Below, piece by piece: positions 17,262-25,440 of a DNA stretch of 51,578 bases (positions are counted from its first letter, which is position 1; each line of letters opens with the position of its first letter). The translations under genes and the position numbers were made by a program. This DNA comes from Gracilibacter sp. (GTDB lineage Bacteria; Bacillota; Desulfitobacteriia; Desulfitobacteriales; Syntrophobotulaceae), in the NCBI GenBank assembly GCA_024637055.1, contig JAGXFZ010000109.1, positions 1 to 51,578 of the forward strand. Reading direction: 5' to 3'. The notes beneath the pieces were generated by a model. That model saw nothing but the letters and a program-made list of their open reading frames with translations. It searched no databases and was not told the origin of the DNA.

Positions 17262-18204
17262 GCTTGAGATACTCCTCTATTAACCAACTCTCAGTAATTC
17301 GAAGACCTTTTTCTAAGGATATTTTCGGCTCCCAGTTTAATAACTTCTTGGCCTTATCATAGTTGCATAATAATTTTTGGATTTCGCTTTGGGGATGAAT
17401 ATGGGGCGCATGTTGAATCCGTTTTTTATCTCTAACTATTAGATCAGCCAATACATTGATCGAGACATCCTGGCCAAGACCTGCATTGATAATCTGACCG
17501 TTAACTTGGTTAGAATAGCCTGCAGCTACCACAAAGCTGGCACAGTCCTCAGCATACAACAAGTCTCTAGTTTGAGTACCATTACCGAAGATTACTATTT
17601 TTTTACCTTCAAGTTTATTCTTAATGAATACAGCCACAACTCCGCCTTCCCCTCCCGATTTTTGGAAAGGTCCATAAGTGTTAAAAGGGCGGACGATGAC
17701 TACCGGCAAGTTGTAAGCATAATAATAGGACATGACAATATTTTCTGCGGCAATCTTTGAGCCGGCGTATGGCGAAGCCGGTTTTGTAGCATGTTCTTCA
17801 GTTATCCCATGAGCATAATAAGCAGCATCATAAACCATGCACGTACTCATAAATATCATTTTAACTTTATACTCTCGGCACTTTTCCAAGACATTAAAAG
17901 TACCGATAGTGTCATTTTCAAAAACATTTTCAGGGTCATCGATACTATCTTGAACATTGATACTGGCTGCTAAGTGGAAACACAGGTCGAAGTCGTTTTT
18001 AAAAATACTATCTAAAATACCTATTTTTCTGATATCACCTATATTCAAATGCAGAGCCTGGCAATTGGCAAAGAATTCGTTAAGATTCTCAACCCTGCCA
18101 TTGCTTAAATTGTCTAATACCCATACTTCGTGTTGGTCTTGGAGCAGTTTCTTAACAACCCATCTACCAATAAAGCCTGCTCCTCCGGTTACGAGGACTT
18201 TCAA
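17248..18204 (-). CDS. NAD-dependent sugar epimerase/dehydratase (extended SDR)
   Basis: The 318-residue protein begins MKVLVTGGAGFIGRW (NAD-binding motif), has the serine/threonine region FMSTCMVYD and the catalytic YAGSK, and a GALE/RmlB-like C-terminal half. It is either a 4-epimerase or a 4,6-dehydratase; the sequence does not decide. A second dehydratase (pseB) lies directly upstream, so this enzyme may make the alternative stereoisomer feeding a second nonulosonate branch, which is inference. It overlaps pseC by 14 bases and follows pseB after 15 bases, so it is central in the operon. Confidence 0.85.
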   Translation of the reverse strand: MKVLVTGGAGFIGRWVVKKLLQDQHEVWVLDNLSNGRVENLNEFFANCQALHLNIGDIRKIGILDSIFKNDFDLCFHLAASINVQDSIDDPENVFENDTIGTFNVLEKCREYKVKMIFMSTCMVYDAAYYAHGITEEHATKPASPYAGSKIAAENIVMSYYYAYNLPVVIVRPFNTYGPFQKSGGEGGVVAVFIKNKLEGKKIVIFGNGTQTRDLLYAEDCASFVVAAGYSNQVNGQIINAGLGQDVSINVLADLIVRDKKRIQHAPHIHPQSEIQKLLCNYDKAKKLLNWEPKISLEKGLRITESWLIEEYLKHGNQ

Positions 18205-18219
18205 TTTGTTTGCCTCCTT

Positions 18220-19218
18220 TTATAATAAGTTTTGATCTAATATAAGTTGACGAACATTTTCGACATTGAGAGCTTTTTGATCTGCTGAACTGTAAGTTCC
18301 CGGGTTTGCGTTTTGAGCATTATTGTAAATAGTCCCTCTTCTGGAGGGGATAATAAACATATCAGGTAATTCCCAAGCAATCAGTGACTCGTCATAAGTC
18401 ATCAATTCTTCATACATCTTCTCCCCAGGTCTTACCCCCATATCCAGCAGCTCTATTTGTTCGATACTAATTTTGTATTTATTACATGTTTCTTCGGTGA
18501 TGACTTTTACTAAGTCTCCTAACACAATCACCGGCATTTTCAGAACAAATATTTCGCCGCCTTTAGCCTCTTTCATTGCTTTAATAGTTAATTTAGTTGC
18601 TTGGTCGACCGTCATCATAAATCGGCTCATGTTATGATTAGTAACTGTTATTTTATTCTCATTTAAAATCTGATTGATAAATAGTGGAATAACTGAACCG
18701 CGGGAACCGATAACATTTCCAAAACGGACGATGGAAAAATTAGTTTTACCAGGTCCTTTGCTGTGTTCTGAAGCAACAATCAAACGCTCAGCAGTCAGCT
18801 TTGTTGCCCCATACGTATTGGTTGGGGAGATAGCCTTATCCGAACTAGTGAAGGTTACTTTTTTTACTTTTTGTCTGCTTGCCGCCTTGATTACGTTATA
18901 AGAACCAACAATGTTTGTTAATACGGCTTCATAGGGGTTGTATTCACATGCAGGTACATGTTTTAAGGCAGCAGCATGAAAAACATAATCGATGTCTTCC
19001 ATGGCCATAAGGAGTCGGTCATAGTCTCTGACGTCACCGAGTAGATACCTGATATCTTCTCTTATTCCTAACTCATTTTGCAGCAGAAACTGCTTATATT
19101 CATCCCTACTCAGGACTCTTACAACTTGGGGCTGCTCCTCTAAAACATGTTGTAAGAGACTTTTGCCAATAGTGCCCGTACCTCCTATGATTAATACCTT
19201 TTTATCTCTAAAAAACAT
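18220..19218 (-). CDS. pseB: UDP-GlcNAc 4,6-dehydratase (PseB/FlaA1-like)
   Basis: PseB dehydrates and C5-inverts UDP-GlcNAc, the first pseudaminic acid step. The 332-residue extended SDR has GGTGTIGKSLL for NAD binding, the AALKHVPACEYNP signature shared by PseB and CapD-like dehydratases, TSSDKA in place of the usual serine region, YGATK as catalytic motif, and RFGNVIGSRGSVIP. The short soluble length without membrane segments fits PseB and not the membrane-bound CapD/WbpM type. It is followed after 15 bases by the second SDR gene. Confidence 0.9.
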   Translation of the reverse strand: MFFRDKKVLIIGGTGTIGKSLLQHVLEEQPQVVRVLSRDEYKQFLLQNELGIREDIRYLLGDVRDYDRLLMAMEDIDYVFHAAALKHVPACEYNPYEAVLTNIVGSYNVIKAASRQKVKKVTFTSSDKAISPTNTYGATKLTAERLIVASEHSKGPGKTNFSIVRFGNVIGSRGSVIPLFINQILNENKITVTNHNMSRFMMTVDQATKLTIKAMKEAKGGEIFVLKMPVIVLGDLVKVITEETCNKYKISIEQIELLDMGVRPGEKMYEELMTYDESLIAWELPDMFIIPSRRGTIYNNAQNANPGTYSSADQKALNVENVRQLILDQNLL

Positions 19219-19342
19219 TTTTGCCCCCTCAATATTTTAGTGGTTGTATCTTAGTCCATTACTTGTACGTGATTCATTATATGAAGGAGACAAGCTTAAT
19301 GCTTGTCACCTTTTAATAAAACTTATCTATTTTCTTTTTACT

Positions 19343-20767
19343 CTATTTTAGGGTTAAGCTATTTATCTCTTCGAGTAAACGAGGACCAGCTAATTTATAA
19401 GGGTAAGCATAAGCTAAAAATTCTTCTCTCTTATTCTTAGCAAGCATCTGAAATCTTTTGTTATCTATAAAATTTGATATCAGCGAAGATAAATCAGCTG
19501 GATTGGAACGCGTAAAATCCTTTAATTTATGGTAATAATCTATATCTCCATTACTGAGAATAAAAAGAGGTTTGTTAAATAGCATTGTCTCCAATCCCAC
19601 CGTAGAATAATTGCAGACGGTAAAATCAATATTAGATAGAAGATCATACAAGCTGACTCCTTGTTTTGGGTTAAAGAGTCTTATTGAAGGATATTTGCGG
19701 GCAAAGTATTCATAACTGTCCATTGACTTTTGGGTATTGATTGTCCGCCTTGACGTCTCCCAAGGATGAGGTTTAATTATGATTTGGCTGTCGGAGTTTT
19801 TAACTAAGATTTCTATAAATTCATTCCAGAGGGAGTCATAATTAGGTTGGGTTGCCAATAAAATTATTTTTTTAGATGAATCTAAATTATATCTATTTTG
19901 AAACTTTTTCTTAGACATATGATTCTGGGTAGATATATCGTCGTAGCGAGGATGGCCGATGATGGCAATACAATCTTCTGACAAGCCTTTATTCAGATAC
20001 CAATCTCTTTCAAACTTACCATAACATGCTACTTTAGTAGTAAAAACAGGAACAAAAGCCTCCGGGCCTCCCAGCAGGCCATGTTGCATACAAATACTAG
20101 GAATCCCTTTTCCGGCAGCTACCATTGCCAGAACCCGGCTATTTAAATCCTCAGTTGTTCCCACAACAACACAGGAACAATCCTCTTGATCAAAATATTT
20201 TTTTGCGGAAGCAATCGTTTCTATCATTACTGGTATTTGGGTGATAAAACAGTTAATAAAATGTTGATTACCAAATACAGGATGAGAGGAAAAAAATGAG
20301 AATATTTTTTTTGTACGCTCGACAAGATTTTTTATCCCTGAAGTAACTTCAACCTTGTAATCTTTAATACAATGGACTGGTATTCCCTGATAACTCTCTT
20401 TTCTAAAACGGGCAAAAATGATTGTTTGCTGTGGAGAGAAGTATTGAGTGTAATTATTTAATGAAAAACGAAGATAATCAAAATTCAATAATAATTTACC
20501 TTTGTTAAGCCCAAGTAGAACAGGACGCTTTAAAGGCTTAAGCCATTGTTCGAATTTTGGTTGGATCTCCTTATCTTTTGAGATTCTGGTCTGCAGATGT
20601 TTCCTAAAACCGGGGTCCATCATAGTTTCTTTAATCTCGGGATCTAGATATTGATAGAAATTAGCTAGTATTGGTAAAGGTATGCCCTGATAGGTTATTT
20701 CAGAAAAAGTATCAATAAAATCCAAGAATAGAGCCCAGTAATTATTAAGGTATATTTCCCTTTTCAT
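19343..20767 (-). CDS. spsB: SpsB-like surface polysaccharide protein (copy 2)
   Basis: This 474-residue paralogue of 11605-13017 lies directly after spsA with a 4-base overlap (ATGA), the same spsA-spsB order as in B. subtilis; I recall SpsB there being about the same length. Motifs: ICMQHGLLGGPEAFVPVF, IGHPRYDDIS, IIKPHPWETSR and CNYSTVGLETMLFNKPLFIL. It is probably a GT-B-fold transferase acting on the spore surface polymer, by family similarity to CDP-glycerol glycerophosphotransferases. No membrane segment is visible. Confidence 0.85.
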   Translation of the reverse strand: MKREIYLNNYWALFLDFIDTFSEITYQGIPLPILANFYQYLDPEIKETMMDPGFRKHLQTRISKDKEIQPKFEQWLKPLKRPVLLGLNKGKLLLNFDYLRFSLNNYTQYFSPQQTIIFARFRKESYQGIPVHCIKDYKVEVTSGIKNLVERTKKIFSFFSSHPVFGNQHFINCFITQIPVMIETIASAKKYFDQEDCSCVVVGTTEDLNSRVLAMVAAGKGIPSICMQHGLLGGPEAFVPVFTTKVACYGKFERDWYLNKGLSEDCIAIIGHPRYDDISTQNHMSKKKFQNRYNLDSSKKIILLATQPNYDSLWNEFIEILVKNSDSQIIIKPHPWETSRRTINTQKSMDSYEYFARKYPSIRLFNPKQGVSLYDLLSNIDFTVCNYSTVGLETMLFNKPLFILSNGDIDYYHKLKDFTRSNPADLSSLISNFIDNKRFQMLAKNKREEFLAYAYPYKLAGPRLLEEINSLTLK

Positions 20768-21549
20768 ATCCTACATTCTTCTCCACCTCGTAAACGTCTA
20801 AGATATTCTCTTAATTCTTTGCAAGTCCTTTGATCGGGTAACAATCTGAGCAGAGGGCTTTTTTCTTGACACTTCAACTGAGCATGTAGAGACTTCTCAG
20901 TAATATAATTGTCATCAAGCACCTCTTCAAGAGGAACGAAATGCCAATAGTGGCACAATCTCCAAAAGAACCTCGCGTCCCCTATGAAATAATAATGAGG
21001 GTCTTCATCCCAATAAGAGCCCCATCGTCTATAAATAATCGGTAAGATATCTGCCCTATGCATAACCGAACAATGGTCTACTTGGCATGAAGCCATTTGA
21101 GTAGTTGATCTGGCTAGTCTGTGCATGGTTCTTTTGAACTTGCCTTCCTCATTCAAAAGTATCACTCTTGATGAAGAATAAAGAACTTTGATTTCTGGGT
21201 GTGTATCTAGAACCCTCACCATCTTCTCTAATCGTTGAGGTCGATACACGTTATCATCGGTTGCATAAGAGATATATTTTCCTTCACACATCTTCAGAGC
21301 CTGATTGATAAGAACAGCATAACGAATTTTTTCCGCTCTTTCTGAGAGGCATGTTATGCTGCTACGAAAATATCTAATTCTCTCATCCTTTAGATAGGGA
21401 ATGATGACTCTCTGCGTTTCTTCATCAGAGTTATCATCCATTATAAAGAGTTCAAACTCTTTATAGGTTTGATTCAATATGCCTTCGATAGATTTGCCTA
21501 CATACTCTGGTTTATTATAACTGGTTAGAATAACCGATACTTTTTGCAT
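20764..21549 (-). CDS. spsA: Spore coat polysaccharide glycosyltransferase SpsA
   Basis: The 261-residue GT2 enzyme matches B. subtilis SpsA from memory along almost its full length: VSVILTSYNKPEYVGKSI, ELFIMDDNSDEET, SERAEKIRYAVLINQA, YISYATDDNVYRP (metal-binding DD), DHCSVMHR, SYWDEDP, IGDARFFWRL and the basic C-terminal RTCKELREYLRRL. SpsA is a nucleotide-sugar-dependent enzyme of the sigma-K-controlled spore coat polysaccharide operon. It is the first gene of the minus-strand operon, 25 bases after a predicted transcription start, with a sigma-K-like promoter upstream. This is the strongest single marker that the locus concerns the spore surface. Confidence 0.93.
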   Translation of the reverse strand: MQKVSVILTSYNKPEYVGKSIEGILNQTYKEFELFIMDDNSDEETQRVIIPYLKDERIRYFRSSITCLSERAEKIRYAVLINQALKMCEGKYISYATDDNVYRPQRLEKMVRVLDTHPEIKVLYSSSRVILLNEEGKFKRTMHRLARSTTQMASCQVDHCSVMHRADILPIIYRRWGSYWDEDPHYYFIGDARFFWRLCHYWHFVPLEEVLDDNYITEKSLHAQLKCQEKSPLLRLLPDQRTCKELREYLRRLRGGEECRI

Positions 21550-21580
21550 TCCTATTACCTCTTCATACTTCTTTTTTACT

Positions 21581-21609
21581 TATCTTATGAAACAAGCTTG
21601 CAGGATGTT
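21581..21609 (-). promoter_or_regulatory. Sigma-K-like promoter of the spsA operon
   Basis: On the minus strand AACA (21609-21606) is followed after exactly 16 bases by CATAAGATA (21589-21581). This matches the sigma-K consensus mACm, 16-17 bases, CATAnnnTA without a mismatch. A start about 7 bases downstream leaves a leader of about 25 bases with GAGGTA as ribosome binding site. In B. subtilis the sps operon is sigma-K-dependent. Confidence 0.65.
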
Positions 21610-21717
21610 AGAACCAGTCAAATGTTTTTCTTATAAAAACCATCACAACCTTAATTTAACAATAATATTATATAAAAAACAGATACAAGCATTATTAAGT
21701 AAAGAGGTGATAAGAGG

Positions 21718-22689
21718 TTGAAAGGTTTAGTCTTAGCTGGAGGTAATGGTCTCCGTATGAGGCCGTTCTCAAAATATACGGCGAAACAGCTTCTGCCGGT
21801 TTTGAATAAATCTGTTCTTTTTCATAATATCGATCTACTCCTCTCAGCAGGTATAAAAGATATCGCCATTGTGGTAGGACCTATGAAAGAACATGTATTG
21901 ACCGAAATAAGAAACTCAATCTATCCAGAGATAGCCAATATCAACTTTATCGACCAACCAGAACCTCAGGGGCTGGCCCATGCCGTGCTTTCGAGTAGGA
22001 CGCTCTTAGAAGATGATGATTTCGTTATGTTATTAGGTGATAACCTGTTTACAGTGAATCTGCAAAAGGTTATTTCCTCATATGAGACCAACAGTCCAGA
22101 ATCATTGATTGCTCTGACCCAGGTGTCAGAACCGTCTCGGTATGGAATAGCGGTTGTGGAAGAAGATAAGATTACCTGCGTACAGGAAAAGCCCAAAGTA
22201 CCTCTCAGTAATTGGGCTTTGGCAGGGTTATATATTTTCAGACCCACCATCCATGAGATTATAGGCAAGCTTCAACCATCAGAACGGGAAGAATATGAGA
22301 TTACAGATGCTATCCAACAACAAATCTATGAAGGTCAAAAGGTTAAACCTTGGTTTTTAGAAGATTATTGGCGAGATATAGGCACATTACAAGACCTTTT
22401 GCAAACAAATATCGATCTTTTGAAAATAAATAGCCAAACTAAAAACAATGAGGTTTGCGACCACAGGATGATTTTCTCTACTGTTAGACCCCCTGTTTTA
22501 ATTCATAAAACAGCAGTTGTTCTAAATTCTGTTATTGGTCCCAATGTGATTATAGATCGTAATGCCTTTGTCAAGAATTCTCGGATTGAGAATTCATTGG
22601 TGCTCGAAAATAGTGTGGTTGAGAATCAGACCCGAAAAAAAATAATCTTCAGTCCCTGGGGAGATGAGGAGGTAAGACTTAATGATTAA
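21718..22689 (+). CDS. rmlA: Glucose-1-phosphate thymidylyltransferase, long RmlA type (SpsI-like)
   Basis: RmlA makes dTDP-glucose, the first step of rhamnose donor synthesis. The 323-residue protein has a nucleotidyltransferase domain (about 1-235: LVLAGGNGLRMRPFSKYTAKQLLPVLNKS, LLGDNLF, VQEKPKVP, WRDIGT) and a short left-handed beta-helix tail (IHKTAVVLNSVIGPNVIIDRNAFV), as in the long RmlA group. The usual GGxGTRLRP motif reads GGNGLRMRP, with Leu in place of Thr. The start is TTG 21718, with GAGGTGA about 8 bases upstream. It heads a plus-strand operon divergent from spsA and overlaps the next gene by 8 bases. Confidence 0.9.
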   Translation: MKGLVLAGGNGLRMRPFSKYTAKQLLPVLNKSVLFHNIDLLLSAGIKDIAIVVGPMKEHVLTEIRNSIYPEIANINFIDQPEPQGLAHAVLSSRTLLEDDDFVMLLGDNLFTVNLQKVISSYETNSPESLIALTQVSEPSRYGIAVVEEDKITCVQEKPKVPLSNWALAGLYIFRPTIHEIIGKLQPSEREEYEITDAIQQQIYEGQKVKPWFLEDYWRDIGTLQDLLQTNIDLLKINSQTKNNEVCDHRMIFSTVRPPVLIHKTAVVLNSVIGPNVIIDRNAFVKNSRIENSLVLENSVVENQTRKKIIFSPWGDEEVRLND

Positions 22690-23137
22690 AGGTGTTAAAG
22701 TTAAAAAATTAAAAGTAATACCAGATGAACGGGGGCGTCTGCTTGAGATATTACGCTGTGATGATGAACTCTATATAAATTTCGGACAGGTGTATATGAC
22801 ATCTTGTTATCCTCAAGTGGTTAAGGGTTGGCATTATCATAGATTACAGACAGATAATATGTGTGTAGTCAAAGGCATGACAAAAATCGTCCTTTATGAT
22901 CGAAGGGAGAAATCGGAGACCAAAGGAGAAATCAATGAATTTTTTCTGGGGGAGCATAATCCCATGGTTTTGCATATCCCTCCAGAGATAGCCCACGGAA
23001 TAAAAGCTATAGGCACAGAAGAAGCACTTGTGATTAACATCCCCGACTACCCTTATAATTATAAAAATCCTGATGACTATCGAATTTCACCTCATTCTGA
23101 GCATATTCCCTATGATTGGGGAAGAAAAGATGGCTAG
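22682..23137 (+). CDS. rmlC: dTDP-4-dehydrorhamnose 3,5-epimerase family cupin (RmlC/SpsL-like)
   Basis: The 151-residue protein is a single cupin domain. PDERGRLLEILR, the catalytic histidine region KGWHYHRLQTD and IPPEIAHGIKAIG are the RmlC-family landmarks. It is shorter than classical RmlC (about 180 residues) and resembles the SpsL type. Placed between rmlA and rmlB with overlaps on both sides (8 bases each), it should perform the 3,5-epimerisation of dTDP-4-keto-6-deoxyglucose. Confidence 0.88.
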   Translation: MIKGVKVKKLKVIPDERGRLLEILRCDDELYINFGQVYMTSCYPQVVKGWHYHRLQTDNMCVVKGMTKIVLYDRREKSETKGEINEFFLGEHNPMVLHIPPEIAHGIKAIGTEEALVINIPDYPYNYKNPDDYRISPHSEHIPYDWGRKDG

Positions 23138-24104
23138 ATATTTAGTAACAGGAGGAGCAGGATTTATCGGCAGTAACTTCCTATCGCTATTGCTGAACAG
23201 TAATTATTCTGAAGTTATTTGTATAGATAAATTCAATTATGCTGGATCAGAGGTTAACTTGCACCACTTTAGAGACAAACCAAACTTTACAGTAATAAAA
23301 GGTGATATCTGTAAGCCAGAGGATCTTGCTATAATTTGGCAACAACCTTTCGATTATATAATCAACTTTGCAGCCGAAAGTCATGTGGACAGGAGCATCA
23401 GGACACCAAATATTTTTTTTGAAAACAATGTTCTCGGTACACTGAATCTGATGAATAAGTGTTTGGAGTATCCTCCAAAACTTTTTATTCAAATATCCAC
23501 AGATGAAGTATACGGATCTATCCCGATACCCTATAAAGCGGATGAGGAGAGTCCTTTAGCCCCGAGCAACCCTTATGCTGCGAGTAAAGTGTCTGCTGAC
23601 CTAGCGGTATTATCTTATCGCAAGACCTATAATCTCCCTGCAATCATAGTGAGATCTGTCAATAACTTTGGACCAAGACAATTTCCTGAAAAACTCATTC
23701 CCAAGGTTATAGTTCATGCCCTTGAGGATAAGAAGATTCCTGTTTATGGTGATGGTCAGGCGGTAAGAACGTGGATTTATGTTATGGATTTTTGCAAAGC
23801 TATTTTAGCTGTTCTAGATAAAGGAGAAATCGGTGAGATTTATAATATAGGGTCTTCTAACGAAATGACCAATCTTGAATTGGTGAGGAGGATCGTGACT
23901 CACTTAGGTAAAGATGAAAGCTTGATAAGATTTGTTGATGACCGCCCTGGTCACGATTTGCGTTACGCCTTAGACTTCTCAAAAGCACGTAAACAACTGA
24001 ACTGGAGTGAACAATATCCTTTTGATTTGGCTTTGGACAATACAATCTCTTGGTATAAGTGTTATTTTGAGCATTACGCAACAAAATTAGCGACAATGTT
24101 GTAA
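23130..24104 (+). CDS. rmlB: dTDP-glucose 4,6-dehydratase (RmlB/SpsJ-like)
   Basis: The 324-residue extended SDR converts dTDP-glucose to the 4-keto-6-deoxy sugar. It has the NAD motif VTGGAGFIGSNF, NFAAESHVDRSI, the dehydratase active site STDEVYGS (Asp-Glu pair), YAASK, and VNNFGPRQFPEKLIP. ATG 23130 is chosen because MARYLVTGG is the normal start and GGGGAAG precedes it; the frame is open for 19 codons further upstream, inside the rmlC-like gene. It is the last gene of the rml operon, followed by a strong terminator. Confidence 0.93.
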   Translation: MARYLVTGGAGFIGSNFLSLLLNSNYSEVICIDKFNYAGSEVNLHHFRDKPNFTVIKGDICKPEDLAIIWQQPFDYIINFAAESHVDRSIRTPNIFFENNVLGTLNLMNKCLEYPPKLFIQISTDEVYGSIPIPYKADEESPLAPSNPYAASKVSADLAVLSYRKTYNLPAIIVRSVNNFGPRQFPEKLIPKVIVHALEDKKIPVYGDGQAVRTWIYVMDFCKAILAVLDKGEIGEIYNIGSSNEMTNLELVRRIVTHLGKDESLIRFVDDRPGHDLRYALDFSKARKQLNWSEQYPFDLALDNTISWYKCYFEHYATKLATML

Positions 24105-24127
24105 AAGCAAGGGGATGGACATTGACT

Positions 24128-24155
24128 AAACCGCCTGATGATGATCAGGCGGTTT
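24128..24155 (+). terminator. Rho-independent terminator of the rml operon
   Basis: AAACCGCCTGAT (24128-24139) pairs with ATCAGGCGGTTT around a GAT loop and is followed by TTAACT. It separates the glycan locus from the next region; the A tract on the left also allows use by the convergent gene at 24186-24440. Confidence 0.88.
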
Positions 24156-24185
24156 TAACTATAGTACAATTTGGATTGATTAGAT

Positions 24186-24440
24186 TTAGGCTGAAGATTC
24201 TTGAAAGGATGGAACAGCATAAATCATTGACTGGAAAGTATCGAATTTTAAATCCAGGTTGGCGAGCTTGAGTTCAGTATTTTTTTGTGGGAAACTGACA
24301 GAAACTTTTTTAACACAAATCATATCACTTCTTAGAGAGCGAACTGTCCCCTTAATGATAGTACCATCCAAGAACCTGATAGCCACATTTGTACCTACAT
24401 CCAGATTACTGTATTTCTCAAAATCATTACTACTCATCAT
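24186..24440 (-). CDS. Small unknown protein (84 aa)
   Basis: No family recognised. The product starts MMSSNDFEKYSNLDVGTNV and is mainly short beta strands (VAIRFLDGTIIKGTVRSL, MICVKKVSVSF), which resembles an Sm-like or PilZ-like small barrel; this is only a shape impression. There is no signal peptide. ATG 24440 is preferred over 24455 because GAGGC lies about ten bases upstream; the ribosome binding site is weak. It may be an independent gene divergent from 24594. Confidence 0.55.
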   Translation of the reverse strand: MMSSNDFEKYSNLDVGTNVAIRFLDGTIIKGTVRSLRSDMICVKKVSVSFPQKNTELKLANLDLKFDTFQSMIYAVPSFQESSA

Positions 24441-24593
24441 ATCCCAATGCCTCATTTTCTAATTATTGGCATATGATATGCTTGTCAGATATATATTGAC
24501 ATGCAGTATTGAAAATAGGGACAATCTTAGCCCCGGTAGAATATGTTATATAAATGGACAAACAGAAAGATTAGTTAGAAGAGGGGAGATAGG

Positions 24594-25301
24594 ATGAAAA
24601 GTCGTCCATATAAAACAATATTCATTATAACTCAGGTTTTTCTCAATCCAAGTGACAGATATGAATCAGGCTACCATCTAGGAGTGGATTTGGTGGGGCT
24701 GGAAGATAAAACTATTTATGCTATTCAGGACGGAAGAGTTGTAGAAGTGGGCTATAGTTCGGCCTTCGGTAAGACCGTGGTGATACAGCAAAAAGATGGA
24801 CTATTTTGTCGGTATAGCCATCTGGAAACAATAAGTATAAAAAAAGGCCAAAGTGTGGTGGGTGGTAAAACTGTAATCGGGATGGAAGGGAAAACAGGTA
24901 ATGTCATCGGAGGGACGGACCCGAGACACCTTGATTTAAGGATTTCACAGAAACCTTATTATACCAACGATTTAGCTGATTATATGGACCCAAGTAAATA
25001 TCTGGGATTCCCTAATAAACTAAATTATATTATTAATCCGGGAGGTTCACTAATGACTATAAAGAATGTGATACTTTGTAAATCAGAAATAGATGTAAGG
25101 GCAGCTGGATATTTAGCTGACTATTTGAACTGTAAAATAATCGAACCTGATCTACTGCCACCTTCGGTGCTGGACCAAGTATTTGAAAATATCTATGTTG
25201 TAGGTTCTTCAGCTAAGCCTGTAACTAAAGCTGTAAATATCTATGGGAAGGATAGGTATGATACTTGTCGTAAAGTATTGGATATCATTAGCAATGGGTA
25301 G
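24594..25301 (+). CDS. M23-like protein with altered zinc motif and a CWB2-like tail
   Basis: Residues about 20-145 form a LytM/M23 fold: YHLGVDLVG gives zinc ligands H28 and D32, AIQDGRVVEVGYSSAFGKTVVI is the conserved hairpin, and YSHLE follows. The usual HxH motif reads H112-L-D114, so the second histidine is replaced by aspartate and endopeptidase activity is doubtful. The last about 75 residues (VILCKSEIDVRAAGYLADYL..., YVVGSS, IYGKDRYDTCRKVLDII) look like one CWB2 cell-wall-binding repeat. There is no signal peptide, so it may act in the mother cell or need a holin-like route; no phage genes are nearby. ATG 24594 follows GAGGGGAG. Confidence 0.75.
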   Translation: MKSRPYKTIFIITQVFLNPSDRYESGYHLGVDLVGLEDKTIYAIQDGRVVEVGYSSAFGKTVVIQQKDGLFCRYSHLETISIKKGQSVVGGKTVIGMEGKTGNVIGGTDPRHLDLRISQKPYYTNDLADYMDPSKYLGFPNKLNYIINPGGSLMTIKNVILCKSEIDVRAAGYLADYLNCKIIEPDLLPPSVLDQVFENIYVVGSSAKPVTKAVNIYGKDRYDTCRKVLDIISNG

Positions 25302-25333
25302 GAAAGAAGCAAGAAGGTAAAAATGTAAGAAGG

Positions 25334-25437
25334 TAAGAAACAAGTTCAGTATAGTGAAGTCTCTCCTAAAGCAGACTGGTAAAATGATTAATCTGCTGCT
25401 GGAAGGGGGCAAATCATTGAACCGAACTTGTTTCTTA
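25334..25437. repeat. 14-bp perfect inverted repeat enclosing 76 bp
   Basis: TAAGAAACAAGTTC (25334-25347) is the exact reverse complement of GAACTTGTTTCTTA (25424-25437). The repeat fills the gap between convergent genes ending at 25301 (+) and 25441 (-). It could be a long-range terminator stem or the ends of a small mobile repeat; there is no clear T tract after the plus-strand stem. Confidence 0.55.
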
Positions 25438-25440
25438 TAT

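Noticed and set aside
19286-19311. GACAAGC/GCTTGTC hairpin between the spsB-like gene and pseB as an operon terminator.
   Set aside because: On the minus strand the stem is followed by CTTCATA and not by a T tract; it is more likely a processing or attenuating stem, and I do not use it to split the operon.
2998-24104. Flagellin glycosylation island.
   Set aside because: Not excluded by the Pse genes themselves, but there is no flagellar gene in the window, whereas spsA, an spsB-like gene and a sigma-K-like promoter favour the spore surface.
24594-25301. Phage endolysin or prophage reading of the M23-like gene.
   Set aside because: No holin, portal, terminase or tail genes are nearby, and the neighbours are surface-type proteins.
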